Positions 1-5,791 of a DNA stretch of 5,877 nucleotides are shown here, in pieces; the stretch's first letter is position 1; each line of letters starts with the position of its first letter. The notes beneath the pieces are model-generated. The model was not told where the DNA came from. It searched no databases and saw only the letters and a program-made list of their open reading frames with translations. Both the position numbers and the translations under genes were made by a program. Source of the DNA: Mailhella sp. (GTDB taxonomy: Bacteria; Desulfobacterota; Desulfovibrionia; Desulfovibrionales; Desulfovibrionaceae); assembly GCA_020024815.1 (NCBI GenBank), contig JAHHTE010000132.1, positions 1 through 5,877 on the forward strand, given 5' to 3'.

Positions 1-26
1 AATTTGCTAACAAAGCAAAAAATATT

Positions 27-52
27 AGCCCCTCTTTTGAGGGGCTTTTTTT
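27..52 (+). terminator. Rho-independent terminator of an upstream gene
   Basis: An 8-bp perfect stem (AGCCCCTC at 27-34, GAGGGGCT at 39-46) closes a TTTT loop and runs into seven T residues (46-52). This is a textbook intrinsic terminator for a plus-strand gene lying left of the window. One frame has a TAA at 8-10 that could be that gene's stop, but too little is visible to call the gene. On the minus strand a T-run lies a few bases beyond the stem, so weak two-way activity is possible. Confidence 0.88.
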
Positions 53-86
53 GTATTTGCTATGTATAATATTTTATAAGTCTTTT

Positions 87-146
87 TTAAGAGGAAAACT
101 TTTGTAAAAGTTTCTCCCCCTAACCCCCCTTACAAAACTTTTTTTA
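87..146 (+). repeat. Decayed copy of the G-run hairpin repeat
   Basis: This stretch reads in the same order as the first two thirds of the repeat at 5477-5573: a T-run, GAGG, AAAACTTTT, a short loop, AAAAGTTT, a C-rich block, then CAAAACTTTTT. The inner stem ACTTTT/AAAAGT is intact, but the outer G-run/C-run pairing is degraded by mismatches, and the C-rich block has expanded to CCCCCTAACCCCCC. The terminator hairpin half of the repeat is missing here. It lies head-to-head with the fuller copy at 181-274, so the two arms could pair over a long distance. Confidence 0.6.
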
Positions 147-174
147 TAATTATTTTATTTGTTATAATAAGTGG

Positions 175-212
175 AAAAAACAAAATCTCTTTTGCACGCA
201 AAAGAGATTTTG
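175..212 (-). terminator. Intrinsic terminator of the Hpt/hybrid kinase operon
   Basis: A 14-bp perfect stem (181-194 with 199-212) closes a four-base loop. Read on the minus strand it is followed by six T residues (complement of 175-180). It lies about 105 bases past the kinase stop codon and is the only good minus-strand terminator there, so it most likely ends the phosphorelay operon transcript. Confidence 0.85.
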
Positions 213-274
213 GATTAAAAAGTTTTGAGGGGAGAGTTTGAGAGGGGAACTTTTTCAAAAGTTCTCCTTTCAAA
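181..274 (-). repeat. Two-hairpin terminator repeat, copy 1
   Basis: This 94-base unit aligns without gaps to the reverse complement of 5477-5570, with 87 identical positions. In minus-strand order it has a G-run/C-run hairpin (arms 271-257 and 254-240), a linker, and a second hairpin that terminates transcription (212-181). The differences fall at 181, 186, 207, 229, 236, 265 and 269. Positions 186 and 207 pair with each other, so that pair of changes swaps T-A for G-C and keeps the stem. The changes at 265 and 269 leave G-T wobbles on the plus strand but A-C mismatches in the minus transcript, which weakens the first hairpin. Confidence 0.85.
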
Positions 275-316
275 AAAAATATAATGATATTGTTTAAAGA
301 AAATAGTGAGAATTTC

Positions 317-2851
317 TTAAACGATTAGTTCATTAATTGTTTTACAAAGATGTTCAAAGTCAATGGGTTTTGATATATGTGCGTTCATGCCAGCAGCTGA
401 GGTTGCTGCAAAATCTTCTGAAAAAGCATTAGCTGTTACAGCTATAATTGGGACAATTTTTGCATCAGGTCGTAAAAGGGAACGAATTTCTTTAGTTGCC
501 TCGCAGCCGTCAAGATTAGGCATTTGCATATCCATTAAAATAGCGTCAAAATAATTTATTGGGGAAGTTTTAAATTGTTCCACAGCTTCAAGACCGTCCC
601 ATGCTCTTGTAACTTCCATACCATGCATAGTAAGAAGTTCTGCTGCTATTTCCATATTAATGGCATTATCTTCAGCTAATAGAATATGTTTTCCTACTAA
701 TGAGTTATAATTTATTTGTGTGTTTATTTCTTTTGTATTGGTTTGAATTTTTTGTTCTTCTAGTTTTACAAGTTCAAAAGGTAAGGTTACAACAAATGTT
801 GATCCTTTACCTAGTTCACTTGTAACTGTAATTTCACCACCAAGATGTGAAACAATATTTTTAACAATTACAGTTCCAAGTCCAGTTCCTGCAATTTTCT
901 TTTCACCAAAACGTGATTCTCTTTCATAAGGAATGAATATTTTTTCTAAAAATTCTTGACTCATTCCTATACCTGTATCTTCAACTTCTAATTGAAATTT
1001 TGCTATTTTATTTTTTTCTAATTGTTTAAGCCTAATATAAACTTTATCATTTGTATTGGTAAATTTAAAGGCATTTGAAAGTAAATTATTAAGAATTTGG
1101 GTTAATCTAAAAGGATCACCATAAATAAGGTTGTCTTGAATATCATAATTAATAATAAGAGCTTTACCTTCTTGGGCAGCACGAGTTTGGAAAACGTCTG
1201 TATTTTCTTCAATAAATTCTTTTAAGTTTATTTGTTTTGCTTCGACATTCATTTTTCCTTGTTCTAAACGTGATAATTCAAGAATATCATTAATAAGATT
1301 GAGTAAATGTTTACTTGATGTAGTTATTTTATTTAAATAATCAGTTGTTTTTTCAGGAGAATTTACATGATGTAATGCAATTTCTGATAAACCAATTATT
1401 GCATTTAAAGGTGTACGCATATCATGGGACATACTGGAAAAAAACATATTTCTAGCTTTTTCACTTTGTTGAGCATTTTCTAATGAAGAACGAAGAAGAT
1501 CTAATTGCTGTAATTGTAATTGTTTTTCTTCTTCTATTTTACGGTAACAAAGTACAGCTTCTTCTGAATCTAAAGATTCATCAAATAAGAGTCTTACATT
1601 TACCCATTGCAAATCTCCGTTTGGTAATTTTCTTTTAAAATCACCACCATAATCCCGAACGCGTTGGGCTACAAGTTTTTTAATATTTTGTGCAGAAAAG
1701 TTTTTTATAAATTCATCCTTTGCTGAATCTTCTATATTTTCACTTACAATATTAAGAAATGTTTCATAATTGCCAGTTGGTGTTAGTTTTTTACGTGTAT
1801 CATCAGAATCCTTTATCATTTCATACGTGTTGGTATGAAAGTTCATTCTATATATAGCATAATAGGAATTACCTAAAACTCTAATGGTATCATTAGTGCG
1901 TGAGATATTATGATTTAGCTTTATCTCATGGAGTGTTGCAGCTACTGTGATCAATATAAAAATAATTAAAATAACTAATGCTCCAGCTCCTATGATATAA
2001 ATATCTTGTAAAAGTAGGTGATAGGGCATTGTAACTATTGAGATCCACCCATTAGAAGATATATTATAATATATTGATCGTTTTTGACCATCAGGGCGAA
2101 TAACATTAATTATTTGTTCTACTTGACCTTTTTTGATTTTTGCAAAAATTGTAGAAATATATGTTTCCATCTGTTCTGATGTTAGAGCCGTAGAATTTGT
2201 TGTATAAAGTAAATTTCCACTATTATCACAAAGAAAATAATAACAACGTTTTGGTAAAATTTCTGTACTATATGTATCTTTAAAATTTTCTGGAAAAATA
2301 TCAAATGCTATAATTTGATTTGTAGTGTCAGAAGATTTTGCTAATGTTATAACAAGCTTATTATTAATGATACTTTTATAAGCATTTGAAATAATAACTT
2401 CACCATTAGCTTCAATGGCTTGGTTGTACCATTGCTTATCTAGTAGGCTAAATTTTTCAACTTTTTTAACTAATTCATTATTAATGAAATATGGTTTACG
2501 ATTTATGATAGCATAAGGAAGAATTTTTGTTGTTGGAAATGTCTGTTGCAAACTATGCAAAATTGAACTAACTTTTTTATCAAAGTCAGGGTCAAAATAT
2601 TGTTCATCAATAATTTCATCAAGTTTTTGGCTTGCTATTTGTAATGCAACAACATAAGCACGAAAATTTTTTTCCTCTTCAACTGTATAGCTTCTTGCCA
2701 TTTCACGCCCTGTTATATGTGCTTTTTCAAGTAACAGGTTGTGCATCATAATAAGACTAGCAAATGATAAAATAAAAAAAGTGATTAGAATACCTAAACG
2801 GTATCGCATAGCATAAAGAATTTTTTTAAAAGTATTTTTTCTTAATTCCAT
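317..2851 (-). CDS. Membrane hybrid sensor histidine kinase/response regulator
   Basis: An 844-residue hybrid kinase that should sense a signal outside the inner membrane and start a His-Asp phosphorelay. Domain order: TM1 about 19-41; periplasmic dCache-like sensor about 42-283 (W141-Y142, Y158, FDI at 183-185, GW at 268-269); TM2 about 284-306; PAS-like domain about 325-437; coiled-coil linker to 468; HisKA with H-box FSSMSHDMRTPLNAI (phosphoacceptor H476); HATPase with N-box NNLLSNAFKFT (588-598), G1 DTGIG (625-629), F-box IFIPYER (638-644) and G2 GTGLG (655-659); C-terminal receiver 721-840 with E727/D728, phosphoacceptor D774, T806 and K828. All catalytic residues are present and there is no HAMP domain. 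The ATG at 2851 overlaps the last 10 bases of the Hpt gene. TAAGG lies about 10 bases upstream, inside that gene, which suggests translational coupling. The ligand cannot be read from the sequence. Family call is firm. Confidence 0.96.
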   Translation of the reverse strand: MELRKNTFKKILYAMRYRLGILITFFILSFASLIMMHNLLLEKAHITGREMARSYTVEEEKNFRAYVVALQIASQKLDEIIDEQYFDPDFDKKVSSILHSLQQTFPTTKILPYAIINRKPYFINNELVKKVEKFSLLDKQWYNQAIEANGEVIISNAYKSIINNKLVITLAKSSDTTNQIIAFDIFPENFKDTYSTEILPKRCYYFLCDNSGNLLYTTNSTALTSEQMETYISTIFAKIKKGQVEQIINVIRPDGQKRSIYYNISSNGWISIVTMPYHLLLQDIYIIGAGALVILIIFILITVAATLHEIKLNHNISRTNDTIRVLGNSYYAIYRMNFHTNTYEMIKDSDDTRKKLTPTGNYETFLNIVSENIEDSAKDEFIKNFSAQNIKKLVAQRVRDYGGDFKRKLPNGDLQWVNVRLLFDESLDSEEAVLCYRKIEEEKQLQLQQLDLLRSSLENAQQSEKARNMFFSSMSHDMRTPLNAIIGLSEIALHHVNSPEKTTDYLNKITTSSKHLLNLINDILELSRLEQGKMNVEAKQINLKEFIEENTDVFQTRAAQEGKALIINYDIQDNLIYGDPFRLTQILNNLLSNAFKFTNTNDKVYIRLKQLEKNKIAKFQLEVEDTGIGMSQEFLEKIFIPYERESRFGEKKIAGTGLGTVIVKNIVSHLGGEITVTSELGKGSTFVVTLPFELVKLEEQKIQTNTKEINTQINYNSLVGKHILLAEDNAINMEIAAELLTMHGMEVTRAWDGLEAVEQFKTSPINYFDAILMDMQMPNLDGCEATKEIRSLLRPDAKIVPIIAVTANAFSEDFAATSAAGMNAHISKPIDFEHLCKTINELIV

Positions 2852-3198
2852 TTTTGAATAGCCTTAATAAGTTTTGTGTGGTTTTCAATAATTGAAGGAA
2901 TAAGGCTGGCAATAGTGTTAATATTATTTTCTTTAATGGCAATACAAAGAGAAGAGCAAAGATTAAAAAGGGTATCTAAAGCAAGATTTCCACATAATCC
3001 TTTTAATGTGTGAGTAGATTTATAGGCATCTGTATAATTTTCTGCTTGTAGTTGATTGAGAAGATTTTGAAAATTTGTATCCTCAATAAATAAATATAAC
3101 ATTTTTTGAAAAAGTTTTTCATTATTCATAAAACGTGAAAGAGCTGTATCCACATCAATACCCGCAAGGGCAAGTTCTTCTTTTATTATTGTATTCAT
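2842..3198 (-). CDS. Hpt (histidine phosphotransfer) domain protein
   Basis: A 118-residue single-domain cytoplasmic phosphotransfer protein. The diagnostic motif is STHTLKGLCGNLA at 61-73, with H63 as the predicted phosphorylated histidine and K66/G67 the conserved followers. The N-terminal GIDVDTALSRF (13-23) is also typical of Hpt domains, and the whole chain reads as an all-helical bundle. It is first in a two-gene operon, and its final codons (ATGGAATTAA) contain the kinase start, so the two products are probably made together. It should accept phosphate from the kinase receiver (D774) and pass it to a response regulator encoded elsewhere. The start ATG at 3198 has only a weak Shine-Dalgarno (GTGAG-like). 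Upstream, a poor promoter candidate (TTGCTG, 17 bases, TACTAA, complement of 3243-3271) is visible. No terminator separates it from the glycosyltransferase gene 132 bases upstream, so read-through is possible. Confidence 0.93.
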   Translation of the reverse strand: MNTIIKEELALAGIDVDTALSRFMNNEKLFQKMLYLFIEDTNFQNLLNQLQAENYTDAYKSTHTLKGLCGNLALDTLFNLCSSLCIAIKENNINTIASLIPSIIENHTKLIKAIQKWN

Positions 3199-3330
3199 AA
3201 GCTACTCACAATATGAAAAATTGTTATAGGAATATAGTTTAGTTAGTAGCATAAAGGTTTTTTTTCAGCAATACTTTATATTTCATAATTTATAGAAAAA
3301 TAAAAGTGTATTATGAGTAATGTTTTTTTG

Positions 3331-4338
3331 CTATTTTTTTATTGTTATTTTCAAAAAATGAAAAATTATAATCTTTTTTCTAAATCCATAATCTTCTATT
3401 CTAAAGATATAATCATAGAATTTTTTATGTTCAAAACGTTTTTTACTTTTCAATGCATCTTGAATTTCTAGTAAGTTATAACATTCTTGCATTTTGGAAG
3501 AAAAAGAAAATATGGTCATTACTTCATCATAACTTGTGTTTTTTATTGTATAAAAAATCCAATTTAAAAACTCATGTGGAAATTTTTTATTAGGCCAATA
3601 TCTATCATAATATTCTGCAATAATTTTAATTTGTCTTAACATATTTTTGTGAATGTTACTTTCATGTTTTCTATATTTACATGCAGGATTTTTTTTAATT
3701 TTATATTCAAATTGAGGATTTCTTGTAAAAAAAAGAAAAAGTTTTGTTCGAAGAATAATATCATCACCTGTCATATCTTCATCAAACGCATTTATTGTAT
3801 TTATAATATCTGTTCTAAAAAATGTACCTTGAATATAAAAAGTACCTAATAAATTTGATTCTATTTCTATTATTTTATTAATATCTGGATCATCATAGGA
3901 ATCAAGTCCTAATGGTTCCACTAGGTTTATATTTTCATTACCATTTTCATCAATTCCCATAATTTTTGAATTCGCAACAAATACCATATTGGGATTATTA
4001 AGCATAAGTTCCATTTTTTCTGAAATAGCATGAGGATAAAGTACATCATCAATGGACATGAAACTGATAAATTCACCACGAGCTTTTTCAAGAGTACGAT
4101 TAAAGTTTAAAGGAATATTTCCAGTATTTTTTTGTTCAATAATAGTAAAAGGACAAGGACTAATTTTTTGAAGTTCTTTTAATTTTTCTATACTTCCATC
4201 ATTTGAACCATCATCAAGAACAATAATTTCTATTTGTTTATAATCGTTGTTCCAAATGGAATTAATGCAATCTTCTATATAGGGTAAATGTTTGAATCTT
4301 AAACAACAAATAGAGCATAGTCCTTTTTGATAATTCAT
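3331..4338 (-). CDS. Family 2 (GT-A fold) glycosyltransferase
   Basis: A 335-residue cytoplasmic glycosyltransferase, probably transferring a sugar from a nucleotide-sugar during synthesis of lipopolysaccharide, capsule or another surface glycan. Visible GT2 features are the N-terminal strand with IEDCINSIW (21-29), the nucleotide-binding IIVLDDGSNDGS (38-49), ARGEFISFMSIDD (86-98) giving the metal-binding DxD-type site around D97/D98, and the acceptor-side MTGDDIILR (189-197), where D192/D193 sit at the usual catalytic-base place. YRKHESNIHKN (222-232) matches the YRxHxxN element of capsule-type members. The segment CCLRFKHLPY replaces the more usual YN-H motif. There is no membrane segment; a hydrophobic, lysine-rich C-terminus (IIIFHFLKITIKK) may associate with membrane. 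The start is supported by AAGGA with six to seven bases to ATG. It stands alone, with no polysaccharide genes next to it, so substrate and product are unknown. Confidence 0.92.
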   Translation of the reverse strand: MNYQKGLCSICCLRFKHLPYIEDCINSIWNNDYKQIEIIVLDDGSNDGSIEKLKELQKISPCPFTIIEQKNTGNIPLNFNRTLEKARGEFISFMSIDDVLYPHAISEKMELMLNNPNMVFVANSKIMGIDENGNENINLVEPLGLDSYDDPDINKIIEIESNLLGTFYIQGTFFRTDIINTINAFDEDMTGDDIILRTKLFLFFTRNPQFEYKIKKNPACKYRKHESNIHKNMLRQIKIIAEYYDRYWPNKKFPHEFLNWIFYTIKNTSYDEVMTIFSFSSKMQECYNLLEIQDALKSKKRFEHKKFYDYIFRIEDYGFRKKIIIFHFLKITIKK

Positions 4339-4366
4339 GTAATATCCTTATTATTTTTATTTTTTT

Positions 4367-4395
4367 TAAATAGAGCTATTTTATTCTTTCGTCAA
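4367..4395 (-). promoter_or_regulatory. Candidate promoter for the glycosyltransferase
   Basis: On the minus strand, TTGACG (complement of 4390-4395) is followed 17 bases later by TATTTA (complement of 4367-4372), about 28 bases before the start codon. The -35 matches five of six consensus positions, but the -10 matches only three. It is plausible mainly because the placement is right and no better pair is present. In DNA this A+T-rich, chance matches are common. Confidence 0.35.
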
Positions 4396-4442
4396 TAGTG
4401 TAATTGTATATTGTAAAGATTTTGTAAAATTATGAATATAGC

Positions 4443-4471
4443 TTGACTTTGAGGATAGTCTTTTTTATATT
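4443..4471 (+). promoter_or_regulatory. Sigma70-type promoter of the TerC-family gene
   Basis: TTGACT (4443-4448) and TATATT (4466-4471) are separated by exactly 17 bases, each matching five of six consensus positions. Transcription should begin near 4478, giving a leader of roughly 35 bases before the ATG at 4513. That placement rules out the upstream in-frame TTG at 4474 as the start of translation from this transcript. Confidence 0.72.
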
Positions 4472-4494
4472 TTTTGGGAAAATTTTTATGGAAT

Positions 4495-4500
4495 AAGGAA
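4495..4500 (+). promoter_or_regulatory. Shine-Dalgarno that decides the TerC-family start
   Basis: AAGGAA precedes the ATG at 4513 by 12 bases, longer than the usual 5-9. It is the only purine-rich ribosome site in the short leader. A two-codon reading frame ATG-GAA-TAA (4488-4496) ends exactly on this site. Confidence 0.5.
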
Positions 4501-4512
4501 AATTTACCTAGC

Positions 4513-5472
4513 ATGGATTATTCGTATTTTGATATTATTCTTTTTTCTCTCTTAGTTTTTGCTGCATTAGTAATTGATTTAAAAGCACATCAGCAAGATA
4601 AACCTATTTCTATGAAAAGTGCTGCATTATGGTCAGCATTTTGGATTATTTTAGCGTTGTGTTTTGCTGTTTATGTTTATTATAAACATAGTGCAGCTGA
4701 TAGCCAATTATTTTTAGCTGGGTATTTTTTAGAAAAAACGCTTTCTGTTGATAATTTATTTGTAATTATGGCAATTTTTACAGCTTTTTCGATTGAAGAT
4801 AAATTCCAACATAGAGTTTTATATTTTGGTATTATTGGAGCATTAGTATTACGATTTGTATTTATTTTTGCAGGTACAACAATAATTGCTTTGTTGGGAA
4901 AACCAGCATTAATAGTGTTTGGATTATTTGTGCTTTATACAGCTTTTGCAATGTGGAAAAATACGCAAACAGAGCATGAAGAAATCGAAGATTATAGCAA
5001 TCACTGGAGTGTAAAGCTTGTAAAAAAAATATATCCAATTTACCCACGCATTGAATCACATGATTTTTTTGTTCGTAATCCTCAAGTAGAAAATGCTAAA
5101 ACAATATTTTCAAAATGGGCAGTAACTCCATTATTTTTATGTTTAGTTTGTATTGAGTTTGCAGATATAATGTTTGCTTTTGATAGTGTGCCTGCTGTTA
5201 TTGCTATTACTGAAAAACCTTTTTTAGTATACACAAGTAATATTTTTGCTATTTTGGGTATGCGTTCCTTATACTTTTTATTAGCAGGAGCAAAACAATA
5301 TTTGTGTTATTTAGAGTATGCTGTAATTGTTATTTTAGTTTTTATAGGCATAAAACTTTTAGTAGGAACAATATTCTCTTATCACATAGCACCAATGCTT
5401 TCACTTGGTGTTGTTATGCTTTGTCTTTTCTTGGGCATTGTATTATCACTTATGAAAACACGAACAAAATAG
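4513..5472 (+). CDS. TerC/Alx-family integral membrane protein (probable Mn2+ exporter)
   Basis: A 319-residue polytopic inner-membrane protein of the TerC family. Family signatures are EKTLSVDNLFV (74-84) and EFADIMFAFDSVPAVIAIT (215-233), followed by PFLVYTSNIFAILGMRSLYF (236-255). The conserved acidic residues E74, D80, D218 and D224 lie in membrane segments and are the likely metal ligands. About nine hydrophobic segments are visible (near 6-22, 37-55, 77-93, 103-123, 126-147, 204-221, 241-260, 265-285, 295-314), with an acidic then basic loop at 150-200. Length matches E. coli Alx (about 320). Known members (Alx, YceF, YkoY) export manganese; the tellurite-resistance name is historical, and no other ter genes are here. 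ATG 4513 is preferred over the TTG at 4474, which lies upstream of the predicted transcript start and has no ribosome site. It is a single-gene unit with its own promoter and terminators. The ion specificity is inferred from the family. Confidence 0.94.
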   Translation: MDYSYFDIILFSLLVFAALVIDLKAHQQDKPISMKSAALWSAFWIILALCFAVYVYYKHSAADSQLFLAGYFLEKTLSVDNLFVIMAIFTAFSIEDKFQHRVLYFGIIGALVLRFVFIFAGTTIIALLGKPALIVFGLFVLYTAFAMWKNTQTEHEEIEDYSNHWSVKLVKKIYPIYPRIESHDFFVRNPQVENAKTIFSKWAVTPLFLCLVCIEFADIMFAFDSVPAVIAITEKPFLVYTSNIFAILGMRSLYFLLAGAKQYLCYLEYAVIVILVFIGIKLLVGTIFSYHIAPMLSLGVVMLCLFLGIVLSLMKTRTK

Positions 5473-5476
5473 TTTT

Positions 5477-5573
5477 TTTGAGAGGGGAACTTTTGAAAAA
5501 GTTCCCCTCTCAAATTCTCCCTTCAAAACTTTTTAATCCAAAAGCTCTTTTGCGTGCAAAAGAGCTTTTTTTG
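5477..5573 (+). repeat. Two-hairpin terminator repeat, copy 2
   Basis: It starts five bases after the TerC-family stop codon. Order: a perfect 17-bp stem (5477-5493 with 5498-5514, G-run left arm, C-run right arm, TGAA loop), a linker with CTCCCTTCAAAACTTTTTAATCC, then the terminator hairpin at 5540-5569. It is the inverted counterpart of 181-274, and in each case the unit sits downstream of a gene in that gene's reading direction. This suggests a standard 3'-end cassette rather than a transposon end. Confidence 0.85.
5540..5572 (+). terminator. Intrinsic terminator of the TerC-family gene
   Basis: A 13-bp perfect stem (AAAAGCTCTTTTG at 5540-5552, CAAAAGAGCTTTT at 5557-5569) with a CGTG loop runs into seven T residues (5566-5572). 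It forms the second hairpin of the repeat unit. Confidence 0.9.
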
Positions 5574-5588
5574 TTGCATTAGTATAGT

Positions 5589-5617
5589 AAAGACCACCTA
5601 GTTAACTGGTGGTTTTT
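5589..5617 (+). terminator. Third hairpin: back-up terminator or IS200/IS605-like palindrome
   Basis: ACCACC (5593-5598) pairs with GGTGGT (5608-5613). An extra T (5599) bulges out, AG/CT continues the stem, and TTAA forms the loop. AAG below extends the stem by pairing with the T-run, including one G-T pair. With five T residues on the 3' side it can act as a plus-strand terminator. A bulged T in a short GC-rich stem is also the form of the hairpins that TnpA of IS200/IS605 elements recognises, but no tnpA or tnpB is in the window. Confidence 0.5.
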
Positions 5618-5758
5618 ATAGTTATGAAAATATTTATTACTATATAACAGTTAGTAATTTTAAACTGTTTTATGAGTTATTATAGGTAAATTTATTAAAA
5701 CTTATTTTATTAAATTTGCTTGACTGTATAGTGTTTGGGGAAATTTTTTCTTCGAATA
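5618..5758. other. A+T-rich spacer without a recognised gene
   Basis: No convincing coding frame is seen. Two short 7-bp inverted repeats overlap here (5636-5642 with 5652-5658, and 5646-5652 with 5663-5669), so only one could form at a time. A TTGACT at 5720-5725 could be a -35 element but has no good -10 at 16-18 bases. TATAGT at 5727-5732 could be a -10 but lacks a -35. Together with the flanking hairpins this makes up the 405-base gene-free right end. Confidence 0.4.
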
Positions 5759-5791
5759 GGGTGTGTTTCCAAATTATTTAGAAGCACACCC
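5759..5791. other. 11-bp hairpin at the start of the right-edge segment
   Basis: GGGTGTGTTTC (5759-5769) pairs with GAAGCACACCC (5781-5791), with a single T-G wobble, around an 11-base A+T-rich loop. No T-run follows on the plus strand, so it is not an ordinary terminator. It could be a structured leader, an element end, or part of a coding region. Confidence 0.5.

Noticed and set aside
363..554. 63-codon plus-strand open frame
   Set aside because: It lies fully antisense to the receiver-domain part of the kinase gene, has no ribosome site of note and no recognisable motif.
3649..3849. 66-codon plus-strand open frame rich in Cys, Ile, Phe and Lys
   Set aside because: Antisense to the glycosyltransferase; its composition is what A+T-rich complementary DNA gives by chance.
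4339..4512. yybP-ykoY (Mn/pH) riboswitch upstream of the TerC-family gene
   Set aside because: The intergenic sequence is nearly all A+T with no paired G+C stems, and the promoter leaves only about 35 bases of leader.
4862..5059. 65-codon minus-strand open frame
   Set aside because: Antisense to conserved TerC-family coding sequence, with no motif or ribosome site.
175..5573. The inverted repeats as ends of a composite transposon
   Set aside because: No transposase or integrase lies between them and no target duplication is seen. Each copy functions as the terminator of its neighbouring gene, which explains the orientation.
5304..5582. 92-codon plus-strand open frame overlapping the TerC-family 3' end
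   Set aside because: It is out of frame with a clear conserved gene and runs straight through both terminator hairpins, so it is not a credible gene.
5636..5669. Mutually exclusive 7-bp hairpins as an attenuator
   Set aside because: Both are short and mostly A+T, with no leader peptide or downstream gene to regulate in view; chance is likely.
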